A stretch of DNA of 64,000 nucleotides from assembly GCF_002893765.1 (NCBI RefSeq), contig NZ_CP025938.1, positions 2,933,501 through 2,997,500 of the forward strand. Direction: 5' to 3'. The notes beneath the pieces are model-generated. The model ran no database searches, was not told where the DNA came from, and saw only the letters and a program-made list of their open reading frames with translations. A program made the position numbers and the translations under genes. Below are positions 17,408 to 25,786 of the stretch, in pieces. Every line of letters starts with the position of its first letter. Position 1 is the stretch's first letter. This stretch comes from Tamlana carrageenivorans (GTDB lineage: Bacteria; Bacteroidota; Bacteroidia; Flavobacteriales; Flavobacteriaceae).

Positions 17408-18862
17408 ATGGATAAATATAGTTCACGTAGAGATTTTCTAAAAAAAATGAGCGCTGCAAGTTTATCAGCAGCCGCAACCACCATTCCTGGTTTTAGCTTT
17501 TTAAGTTCTTGTTCGCCCGAAGTTCAAAAAAGGGTATCATCCGCAGACACCGTGATATTACTGTGGATGGCTGGTGGTATGGCACATACCGAAACCTTCG
17601 ACCCCAAAGCTTATGTACCGTTTGAAAAGGGCGTAGAAAGCAAGCGTGTATTAAGTACCTTTCCTAAAAAACCAACCATTGTTGATGATTTATACTTTTC
17701 TGAAGGTTTAGAATCTATAGGTAGTGTTATGGATAAAGGTGCCATAATTCGTTCTTATAAATCGGCAGATTTAGGCCATATATTACACACCCGCCATCAA
17801 TACCATTGGCACACCTGCTACGAACCACCACAATCTGTACAAGCACCTCATATTGGTGCTTGGATAGCTAAAGAATTGGGGCCTGCAAATCCGGTAATTC
17901 CACCATTTATTGCCATGGGACAACGTTTTACTATGGGAGAGTCGGAAGAATTAAAAGCTTTTCATTCTGCTGGTTTCTTAGGTACTGAATTTGGTCCGTT
18001 TTTAATTCCAGATCCATCTAGCGGTCTTGAAAGTGTACGACCTCCAAAAGGAATGTCTTTAAAACGTTTTGAGGCACGCTATAAATTGTACAAAGAGCTT
18101 GCTAATAAAAGTGAGGTGATGCAGCAGGCTAGTGATTATCAACGTGAGTCTTTAATGCGTTCTATGGAGCAATCATACCGTTTGTTGAATTCGCCAGAAG
18201 CTAAAGTTTTCGACCTTTCTGAAGAACCAAAAGAAGTTTACGATACTTACAATACAGGCCGTTTCGGTTTAGGGTGTTTATTGGCAAAACGATTGGCTAT
18301 GAATGGCGGACGCTTTATTAGTGTTTCTACCGAATATGAACCATTTTTAGGTTGGGATACTCATGAAAACGGACACACCAGACTTAAAAAAATGAAAGCG
18401 CTTATTGATAGGCCTGTGGCGCAATTAATTAAAGATTTAGATGAAAGTGGACACCTAGATAGAACATTGATCATTCTAGCCAGTGAGTTTAGTCGTGATG
18501 CCATCATGGAAGGAAGGCCTGGTAAAAAAGTGAAAAACCAAGTGAACCAGCCCGATGTTATCGAACATGAAAAGCATTATGGTATGCATCGTCATTTTAC
18601 CGATGGTAGCTCTATCCTCATGTGGGGTGGTGGCGTAAAGAAAGGATTGGTTTATGGCAAAACGGCCGATGAACGTCCTTGTTCCTCCATTGAAAACCCT
18701 GTAGTTATAGATCAAGTCCATCAGTCTATTTATCACGCTTTGGGTATTCCTCCAGAAACCCATTATGAAATAGAAAGTAGACCTTTTTATACAACTCCAG
18801 ATGGCAAAGGGAAGCCCATATTGGATTTGTTTGGAAATCCCATGACATCAAAAAAAGTATAA
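17408..18862 (+). CDS. DUF1501 family protein with Tat-type signal
   Basis: A 484-residue DUF1501 protein, related to the alkaline-phosphatase/sulfatase superfamily but of unknown reaction. It starts with a twin-arginine signal (SSRRDFLKKMSAAS) and a possible lipobox (FLSSC). Family stretches include TVILLWMAGGMAHTETFDPK, HILHTRHQYHWHTC, GWDTHENGH and LIILASEFSRD. It lies 14 bp after the DUF1549/DUF1553 gene and 9 bp before the beta-propeller gene. The same DUF1549/DUF1553-DUF1501 pairing is common in Planctomycetes and Verrucomicrobia, so they probably act together. A folded, possibly metal-bound export substrate fits the Tat signal. Confidence 0.88.
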   Translation: MDKYSSRRDFLKKMSAASLSAAATTIPGFSFLSSCSPEVQKRVSSADTVILLWMAGGMAHTETFDPKAYVPFEKGVESKRVLSTFPKKPTIVDDLYFSEGLESIGSVMDKGAIIRSYKSADLGHILHTRHQYHWHTCYEPPQSVQAPHIGAWIAKELGPANPVIPPFIAMGQRFTMGESEELKAFHSAGFLGTEFGPFLIPDPSSGLESVRPPKGMSLKRFEARYKLYKELANKSEVMQQASDYQRESLMRSMEQSYRLLNSPEAKVFDLSEEPKEVYDTYNTGRFGLGCLLAKRLAMNGGRFISVSTEYEPFLGWDTHENGHTRLKKMKALIDRPVAQLIKDLDESGHLDRTLIILASEFSRDAIMEGRPGKKVKNQVNQPDVIEHEKHYGMHRHFTDGSSILMWGGGVKKGLVYGKTADERPCSSIENPVVIDQVHQSIYHALGIPPETHYEIESRPFYTTPDGKGKPILDLFGNPMTSKKV

Positions 18863-18871
18863 TTTAATATC

Positions 18872-19954
18872 ATGAAGCGAAGAACATTCATAAACAACAT
18901 ATCAAAAGCCTCATTAGGTGTGGTAGCTGTACCTCATTTTAATATTCTAAAGTCGAAACCTAAAATGTATAATACGATTATTGGACATGGCGATTTTAAG
19001 TATAAAGTACATAAATCGTGGGGCGATCTAGATAGAACCGTAACCCCCGTAAAAAACTGTCATGAAATGGTTATGGATTCAAAAGGACGACTTATCATGG
19101 TTGGGGATGATGTTCATAACAATGTTTTGATTTATGATAAATCGGGAAAGTTATTGGATTCTTGGGGTATTCGTTATAAAGGAGGACACGGTCTTTCGCT
19201 TTGGAACGATGGCTCCGATGATTTTCTATTTATTTGTGATACCAAGGGAAGTGTGATAAAAACAACTACAGACGGTAGGGAGTTGATGTTAATTGGTCAT
19301 CCGTCAGAATATGGCGCCTATGAAAAGGATGCCGTTTTTAAGCCTACAGAATCTGCTGTAGGACCTAATGGCGATATTTATATTGCAGATGGTTATGGCT
19401 CAAACTATATATTGCAATTTACAAAAGATGGCGAGTTTATAAGGAAGATTGGTGAAGGCAGAGGCACTGGAGAAAATCAATTTCAAACCGCACATGGGGT
19501 TTGTATTGATTACAGGGGTAAAGGCGATCCAACATTATTAATTACCTCTAGAGCTGCCAATTGTTTTAAACGCTTCACTTTAGATGGTAAATTTATTGAG
19601 CAAATTAATTTACCAGGGGCGTTTGTTTGTCGCCCAGTGATTCATAATAAAAACTTGTATTCTGGGGTGTGTTGGTCTTCAGAAATAGATTATGTTGAAG
19701 GTGATAAGAATACACATCCGTATAATATAAACCCAAAATCTGGTTTTGTCACTATTTTAGATGAAAAAGGAAAAGTCATCTCAAACCCTGGAGGTACCCA
19801 ACCAAAATATAGAAATGGGAAATTGCAACGCATGGTTCAAGAGCAACCTATTTTTAATCATTGCCACGATGTTTGTGTGGATGATGACGAAAATCTGTAT
19901 GTATGCCAATGGAACGCTAACAAAGCGTATCCTATTAAGTTAGAGCGGGTTTGA
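18872..19954 (+). CDS. NHL-type six-bladed beta-propeller protein, exported
   Basis: A 360-residue exported protein with a twin-arginine-like start (MKRRTFINNISKASLG). The body is made of NHL-like repeats, for example DSKGRLIMVGDDVHNNVLIY, PNGDIYIADGYGSNYILQFT and FNHCHDVCVDDDENLYVCQW, as in 6-bladed propellers related to peptidyl-hydroxyglycine amidating lyase. The two His-rich turns (NCHEM, NHCHDV) could hold a metal. It is the last gene of the cytochrome/DUF1501 operon. The function is unknown; a binding or lyase-type partner for the redox pair is possible. Confidence 0.75.
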   Translation: MKRRTFINNISKASLGVVAVPHFNILKSKPKMYNTIIGHGDFKYKVHKSWGDLDRTVTPVKNCHEMVMDSKGRLIMVGDDVHNNVLIYDKSGKLLDSWGIRYKGGHGLSLWNDGSDDFLFICDTKGSVIKTTTDGRELMLIGHPSEYGAYEKDAVFKPTESAVGPNGDIYIADGYGSNYILQFTKDGEFIRKIGEGRGTGENQFQTAHGVCIDYRGKGDPTLLITSRAANCFKRFTLDGKFIEQINLPGAFVCRPVIHNKNLYSGVCWSSEIDYVEGDKNTHPYNINPKSGFVTILDEKGKVISNPGGTQPKYRNGKLQRMVQEQPIFNHCHDVCVDDDENLYVCQWNANKAYPIKLERV

Positions 19955-20031
19955 TTTAGTTACTTTTGGGACGCTTGTTTTTACTGCTTCTTTTTTGTCA
20001 ATGGACATATTTAAAATGGCTTTGCAGTCTA

Positions 20032-20051
20032 ACCATGGTAAAACAGGATAG
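20032..20051 (+). promoter_or_regulatory. Putative PUL operator, site f
   Basis: ACCATGGTAA then AACAGGATAG, two 10-bp units (8 of 10 and all 10 bases compatible with the motif). It ends 50 bp before the ATG of the GH39-like gene at 20102. Confidence 0.6.
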
Positions 20052-20101
20052 GAATAGAAAGGGATAATTTTAAATTTAAAAAATTTAAAATTTAATTTAA
20101 A

Positions 20102-21865
20102 ATGGCCAAAAAAATACCTTTTTCTATATTAGCATTACTCATTTCAACCATAGTAATTGCGCAAGATTATCCTTTTAGTTTGCCATCAAATATGGATGCT
20201 ACTATAAATATAACTTCTTCTTCAAAAGAAGTTTATAACAATTTATTACTCGGTACAAATACGCATCATTTTTCTACCACAACAGAGAAAAATTTAATAA
20301 ATAAATTAAAACCTATAACTATAAGGTTTCCTCATGGTTTATGGGCTAATTGGTACGATTGGCGTCGAGATGTTACTAGACTTTTTGGAACAGAAAGTTT
20401 TGAGTATGAACAAGGTGAAGATAAAACCATTAGAACAAAAACAGTTGATAAGTTAGCTAATATAAAAATATTTGATAGCCATAACATTAAGGTTGGCATA
20501 GAAGGTCTTACAAGTTTAAACGCTACTAGAAAATCAAATACGGGTAAGGGATTTGATATGATGTGGACGTTTAACATGAGTGCCGATGGAACCGATTTTA
20601 ATAATGGATGTCCAGAAACCATAGCAAGGTATGATGATTTGATTGCTAGAGGCTTTGAAGTTAAAGCTGTTGAAATGGGTAACGAGTGTTTTTATCCTGG
20701 GCAAAGAAGTTCTATTATTCCAAATGCCGAAGATTATATTGCTAGGGCAAAAGCCATGTCGGCGGCACTTAAAGCCAAAGACCCTAATATTAAAGTGTCT
20801 GTGCCATTGTTGCGAAGAGATAATTGGGCTAACCCGAATTGGAATACCGATTTAACTCAAGACCTAAGCTATTTTGATGCTGTTACCGTGCATACTTACG
20901 TGGGCTCAGATCCAGACGATGCTTCTAATAGTGATGACGCCTACGGAACGGCACTAACAGCTCGTAAACACTTGGGGAATTCTATTTTCGATTATGCACA
21001 TCAAGTGGCACCTAATAAACCTATCTGGTTAACAGAATGGGGGGTGAAATCGGGTGGTCCTAATGCGGTTTCTGCTTTAGGTATGGTAGATTGCTATATT
21101 TTTATGAGTGAAAACCAAGATGTTTTTGAGCGTGCAAACTGGTTTAGTGTTAATGGGGTGTTAAATTCGCACTACGTTTGGGAAACCTATATTTCTCCTA
21201 GCGGTGTTGAGCGCCCTAGAATTAAATATCCTCTAGAAAAAACAGTATTTGGATCAGCTTATGAAATTATACGATTAGCCCTTGAAAACACCACATTGAT
21301 TGAAAGTAATATTCAGGTGCCAAATCTAGTAGAAGGTGTAAAAGCTGTTAATGCTAGGGTGGTTACTAAAGAAGGTAAAACCTCTGTTTTTGTGGTTAAC
21401 CTTAGTAATCAAGAGGTGCCTTTTAAAGTAAATATAGACGGTGTTGCTTATTCAGGTTCCACAGTTCATAAAGCTATGTCGTTTAATAGTATGAACGAAG
21501 AACGCGCCATAGGCGTTGATGTAGATCCGTTAACTTTAGTTAGTCAAGGAATTGGAAGTATTACTTTACCTAAATTCTCCATAAACATTATTGAATTATC
21601 AGAAGCTTCTTTATCTACTTCAGAAATTATAAAACAAGCAGAGGTTAGGGTATATCCAAACCCTAATCAGGGTACTTTTAATATTAAACTAAATTCGGGA
21701 GAAGTAGCCCAATACAGAATTTTTTCCTTGAATGGTGTAGAAATACAAAGCGGGAATATCGTCTCGAATAAAGAGATTCAATTAGCGAAAAAGCAAGCTG
21801 GTATGTATTTATTGCAAGTAGAAGGAAGTCATGGTACTACAACGCATAAAATAGTAATTCATTAA
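20102..21865 (+). CDS. Clan GH-A glycosidase (GH39-like), T9SS-secreted
   Basis: A 587-residue secreted glycoside hydrolase with a (beta/alpha)8 barrel of clan GH-A. Signal peptide 1-20 (ends IAQ). The acid/base Glu is likely E195 in VEMGNECFY and the nucleophile E312 in IWLTEWG, the usual NE and TEWG pair. A barrel-sandwich C-terminal part follows, and residues from about 515 form a Por_Secre_tail (VYPNPNQGTFNIKL to the end), so it is exported by the T9SS and probably surface-bound. Known ulvan PULs encode a GH39; beta-xylosidase or related activity would fit, but GH51 or GH79-like assignment cannot be excluded. It leads the cluster GH39-like, GH78, CBM-like, GH43, sulfatase and VOC under operator site f. 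Confidence 0.75.
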   Translation: MAKKIPFSILALLISTIVIAQDYPFSLPSNMDATINITSSSKEVYNNLLLGTNTHHFSTTTEKNLINKLKPITIRFPHGLWANWYDWRRDVTRLFGTESFEYEQGEDKTIRTKTVDKLANIKIFDSHNIKVGIEGLTSLNATRKSNTGKGFDMMWTFNMSADGTDFNNGCPETIARYDDLIARGFEVKAVEMGNECFYPGQRSSIIPNAEDYIARAKAMSAALKAKDPNIKVSVPLLRRDNWANPNWNTDLTQDLSYFDAVTVHTYVGSDPDDASNSDDAYGTALTARKHLGNSIFDYAHQVAPNKPIWLTEWGVKSGGPNAVSALGMVDCYIFMSENQDVFERANWFSVNGVLNSHYVWETYISPSGVERPRIKYPLEKTVFGSAYEIIRLALENTTLIESNIQVPNLVEGVKAVNARVVTKEGKTSVFVVNLSNQEVPFKVNIDGVAYSGSTVHKAMSFNSMNEERAIGVDVDPLTLVSQGIGSITLPKFSINIIELSEASLSTSEIIKQAEVRVYPNPNQGTFNIKLNSGEVAQYRIFSLNGVEIQSGNIVSNKEIQLAKKQAGMYLLQVEGSHGTTTHKIVIH

Positions 21866-21906
21866 ACACTTATTTTTAAGAACAATTCTTGAAAACACAT
21901 TATAAA

Positions 21907-24774
21907 ATGAAAAAATATAAACTTTTATTTTCCCTTTTACTAGTAGCTGTTTTTTGTTTCACTTGTAAGGAGGAACAAATCTTACAGGCATCATTAGATT
22001 TTGGTCAGGTTTTACTTAATGCCAAAAGCAACCCAACGGCTATTGAAAGTGAAACACCACTTTTTTCGTGGACTGTAGATACCGAAGGGTTTAATAAATC
22101 GCAGTCGGCATATCACATTTTAGTAGCGTCTTCTTCCGATAAACTAAACGAATCGGGTGCCGATATTTGGAATTCACAAAAAATTGAAAGTAACAAATCC
22201 ACTTTTGTAAAGTTTGAAGGTAAATCCTTAGAAGCTTTAAAAACCTATTATTGGCAGGTTAAAATTTGGGATGAAAGTGGCAATGCCTCTGGGTGGTCTG
22301 ATGTTCAAAAGTTTCAAATGGGACTGATGGATGAATCTAAGTGGGGAGCATCAAAATGGATTACACTTCAAACGGATAATCGAACTTCTCCGTATCGTTT
22401 TAGAGATTACAAAACCGGAAATATGAAACAAGGGAAGCCGGTAACAGGTTTTGCTGCTAGTTATTTTAGAAATAAAATCAACCTTAATAAGGAAATCGAT
22501 AATGCCCAAGTTTATATTTGTGGTTTAGGGTATTACGAATTGTTTTTAAACGGTGAAAAAGTAGGCGACCATGTATTAGACCCTGCACCATCAAATTATG
22601 ATAAGCAAGCGTATTATGTAAATTACGACATTACAGAACAGTTGAATTCTGGTGAAAACGCCTTCGGAATTTTATTAGGAAACGGATTTTACGGACAAAA
22701 TATTTCTTGGAATCGAGATCCAGAATCTAATAAATCAGGTGTGTCTTACGGCCCACCAACCGTACGTTGTTTGGTAAAATTAAACTATAAAGATGGTTCG
22801 TCGTCAGATTTCTATACTGATGAAACATGGAAAGAATCAACAGGACCTATTGTTTTTAATAATATTTATGGCGGGGATACTTATGATGCTCGATTTGAAT
22901 TAGGTAATTGGACTAGTGTTGATTATAATGATAGTTCTTGGGGGCAAGCCAAAGAAGCTACTCCAAATGTCAATAAAATTAGTGCACAACAAATTCCTGC
23001 TATCAAAAAGTTAAAGGAATTTGAACCTCAAAATGTATTTAAAGGTGTCGATGATGAGTGGATTGTCGATTTCGGACAAAATATAGCCGGTTGGGTAAAA
23101 TTAAATGTTAAAGAACAAGAAGGTCAACTTATTGAAGTCATTACTACTGAAGCATTACTAACCAACGGCAAAGATATTTTTCAAGGTTCTACAGGAGGTG
23201 GTGCCAATGGAATGGCACAAATTTATCAGTACATCTGCAAAGGAGATGGTCTTGAATTTTGGGAACCAAAATTTAGTTATCACGGATTTAGGTATGCTAA
23301 GATCAAAGGCATTTCTACAAAACCAGATGCCGATATGATTAAGGCGGTTTTGGTCGCTACCGATATTCAGGAAACGGGTAGCTTTGAGTGTTCTGATGAT
23401 TTATTCAACAAGATGCATAGTATTAGTAAATGGACTATTGTTGATAATGTTCATGGTATTCCAGAAGATTGCCCTCATCGCGAAAAATGTGGCTGGTTAG
23501 GCGATGCCCACGCTTTTTGTGAGTACGCTTTATATAATTACGATATGTACGATTTCTATAAAAAATATATGGAAGATATCCGTACACAAATGCGTCCTAC
23601 CAAGGGGCATAATAATCCAGAGCTAAAATTTCAAGTACCTACCATGATTGCGCCAGGAAAACGTACTTCCACCTATGCTAAAATTGATTGGGGAGTAGCC
23701 ACCATGTATTTACCTTGGTACAACTATTTATATTACGGCGATGATGCGATTGTAAAGGAGTACTACCCCGAAATGAAAGATTTAACCAACTTTTACCTCA
23801 ATTTTAAAGGTGAAAATGGCATCATGCAAGATGGTATGGGCGATTGGTGTCCACCACGTTGGGATAGAAGAAAGAACCCAAGCGCTATGGAATGCGATCC
23901 TATTATTTCAGCGAACGCTTACTTCTATGATGTTTTAGGCATTATGGAAACCTTCGCAAAAATGAATAACGATTCGGCGTATCAATCAAAAATGACATTA
24001 GAAAAAGAAGCCTTAAAAGCAGTATTTAATAAAGCCTTTTTAGTTGAAATTCAAGGAACAAAATACAAGTGGTACCAAAGTCAAACGGCCACGGTTCAAG
24101 CCTTACAATTCGGTATGGTTCCAGAGGAAGATATCGAAAATGTGGTTGATGGGTTGGCTTATGATATTGTTGAAGTTAAAGGCGGTCACCATTCCACAGG
24201 AATTCATGGTAACCGTTACATTTATACCGTGTTGTCTAAATATGGAAAAGCAGATTTAGCTTATGATATTTTAACGACACCAGAATTTCCTAGTCAAACT
24301 TATGTGATGAATTCAGGGTTTACCACATGGCCAGAACGCCAATTTGAATGGGAAACCATGGAAGGTCCAACCAATTCTTTAAACCATCCCATGCACAGTG
24401 GGTTTTCGGCTTACTTTTTCGAATCTTTAGGAGGCATTAAATCAAGTACAAAGGAAGCGGGGTACAAGCAGTTTATTGTGAATCCAGAATTTCCAAGTCA
24501 AATAACCCAAACCAAAGTTAGTGTGCCAACACCTTATGGGGACGTTAAAAACGATTGGGCCTTTGAAGAAGGTAAATTATCAATGACCTTAGAAATACCT
24601 TTTAATACTAAAGCTAATTTGGTTTTAAATCAACCGGAACTAGAATCTTTAATAATCAATGGTACGGCGTTTAAAGATTTTCAAAAAGATAATAATTACG
24701 GAACCTTAAAAGGTACAAACGTCATTTTAGGTTCTGGTAAGTATAAAATTCTATATACAAAAGATGAAAAATAA
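21907..24774 (+). CDS. GH78 alpha-L-rhamnosidase lipoprotein
   Basis: A 955-residue GH78 from the ATG at 21907; the TTG six codons upstream is not needed. Lipobox FCFTC gives a lipoprotein. Layout: fibronectin-like region (ETPLFSWTVDTEGFNKSQSAYHILVA), sandwich domains (ARFELGNW, EWIVDFGQNIAGWVKL), then the (alpha/alpha)6 barrel with IPEDCPHREKCGWLGDAHAF carrying the acidic catalytic cluster, and a C-terminal sandwich. It removes alpha-L-rhamnose, probably from imported or surface oligosaccharides. The last codons overlap the start of the CBM-like gene at 24764 by 11 bp, indicating co-transcription. Confidence 0.92.
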   Translation: MKKYKLLFSLLLVAVFCFTCKEEQILQASLDFGQVLLNAKSNPTAIESETPLFSWTVDTEGFNKSQSAYHILVASSSDKLNESGADIWNSQKIESNKSTFVKFEGKSLEALKTYYWQVKIWDESGNASGWSDVQKFQMGLMDESKWGASKWITLQTDNRTSPYRFRDYKTGNMKQGKPVTGFAASYFRNKINLNKEIDNAQVYICGLGYYELFLNGEKVGDHVLDPAPSNYDKQAYYVNYDITEQLNSGENAFGILLGNGFYGQNISWNRDPESNKSGVSYGPPTVRCLVKLNYKDGSSSDFYTDETWKESTGPIVFNNIYGGDTYDARFELGNWTSVDYNDSSWGQAKEATPNVNKISAQQIPAIKKLKEFEPQNVFKGVDDEWIVDFGQNIAGWVKLNVKEQEGQLIEVITTEALLTNGKDIFQGSTGGGANGMAQIYQYICKGDGLEFWEPKFSYHGFRYAKIKGISTKPDADMIKAVLVATDIQETGSFECSDDLFNKMHSISKWTIVDNVHGIPEDCPHREKCGWLGDAHAFCEYALYNYDMYDFYKKYMEDIRTQMRPTKGHNNPELKFQVPTMIAPGKRTSTYAKIDWGVATMYLPWYNYLYYGDDAIVKEYYPEMKDLTNFYLNFKGENGIMQDGMGDWCPPRWDRRKNPSAMECDPIISANAYFYDVLGIMETFAKMNNDSAYQSKMTLEKEALKAVFNKAFLVEIQGTKYKWYQSQTATVQALQFGMVPEEDIENVVDGLAYDIVEVKGGHHSTGIHGNRYIYTVLSKYGKADLAYDILTTPEFPSQTYVMNSGFTTWPERQFEWETMEGPTNSLNHPMHSGFSAYFFESLGGIKSSTKEAGYKQFIVNPEFPSQITQTKVSVPTPYGDVKNDWAFEEGKLSMTLEIPFNTKANLVLNQPELESLIINGTAFKDFQKDNNYGTLKGTNVILGSGKYKILYTKDEK

Positions 24775-25720
24775 AATACTAATGACAGGCCTACTTTCGA
24801 TAGGATTAATTATAAATTCTTTTTCTCAAACTTGTGATGGTACATTGCCTTTTGAAGAACAAAATGGTATTTTGACCATAGAGATGGAATCTGGAGTAAT
24901 TAATGATAGCAGATGGAAGATTGGAACAGAAAATGAAACGATAAATGGGCAGCCTAGAGTTACTAAGTACTTGTATTGGACGGGGGCAGAATCTTTCAGT
25001 AACCTTTCTAACGCGCCAATTGTTTATAAAATAAAAATTAATAATCCTGGAACCTACAGGTTTGCATGGCGAATGCGCGTAGGCATGGGGACAAGTAAAG
25101 GAGAGCATAATGATGCATGGTTAAAAATAGATGGCGAAGACTTTTACGGTATAAAAAACGGAGCCAAAGTGTACCCTAAACCATATTGTAACTCGGACGC
25201 TTCGTTAACTTGTGCGGCAGGTTCGTCTACCCAAAATTTTATAAAGGCCTTTGGTAACAGATTAGATTGGGGCTTTGTAACAAATACCAACGTCCATGTT
25301 GCACATCGCGTATTTGTAACCTTTAATGAAGCCAAGGAATATACCATTACAGTGGATGCAAGATCGACTTATTTATTTATAGATAGAATGGTTCTTAGAA
25401 GAAGTGATGTTTCAGATAGCGTGGCTTTTGATTTGGCAAACAGCGAATCGTCGTGTTATAATGTGTTATCCTTAGATAATGAAAATCGTTTTGATAGGAT
25501 TAAGTTGTATCCTAATCCCACAAAAGGACTAGTAAGTATTAAAAATATGCCTATTAATTCTAAGCTTAGGCTATCCAATAATCAAGGTGCTACCATTCGC
25601 GAAATTGAGGTGACCACTTCTAGTGAATATCTGGATATAAGTGATTTGTCTGGTGGTATTTATTTTATATCAAGTACTGATAATCAAAGTGGTTTTGTTA
25701 GAAAAATAGTCAAATTATAA
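24764..25720 (+). CDS. CBM-like beta-sandwich protein, T9SS-secreted
   Basis: A 318-residue protein without a visible catalytic domain. Signal peptide ends at NSFSQ (about 22). The middle, about 30-215, looks like a CBM6/CBM35-type beta-sandwich (LTIEMESGVINDSRW, YKIKINNPGTYRFAWRMRVG, HNDAWLKIDGEDFYG, YTITVDARSTYLFIDRMVLR). Residues from about 245 are a Por_Secre_tail (KLYPNPTKGLVSIKN). Four Cys in CNSDASLTC and nearby may form disulfides. It probably binds the polysaccharide at the cell surface or as a free secreted protein. The start overlaps the preceding GH78 by 11 bp. Ligand and exact CBM family cannot be read from the sequence. Confidence 0.7.
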   Translation: MKNKILMTGLLSIGLIINSFSQTCDGTLPFEEQNGILTIEMESGVINDSRWKIGTENETINGQPRVTKYLYWTGAESFSNLSNAPIVYKIKINNPGTYRFAWRMRVGMGTSKGEHNDAWLKIDGEDFYGIKNGAKVYPKPYCNSDASLTCAAGSSTQNFIKAFGNRLDWGFVTNTNVHVAHRVFVTFNEAKEYTITVDARSTYLFIDRMVLRRSDVSDSVAFDLANSESSCYNVLSLDNENRFDRIKLYPNPTKGLVSIKNMPINSKLRLSNNQGATIREIEVTTSSEYLDISDLSGGIYFISSTDNQSGFVRKIVKL

Positions 25721-25786
25721 AATACAATTAATAATAAATTAAAGTGCCTTTTTGCTTTATTCAAAACAATTATATCCAGAAATCTA

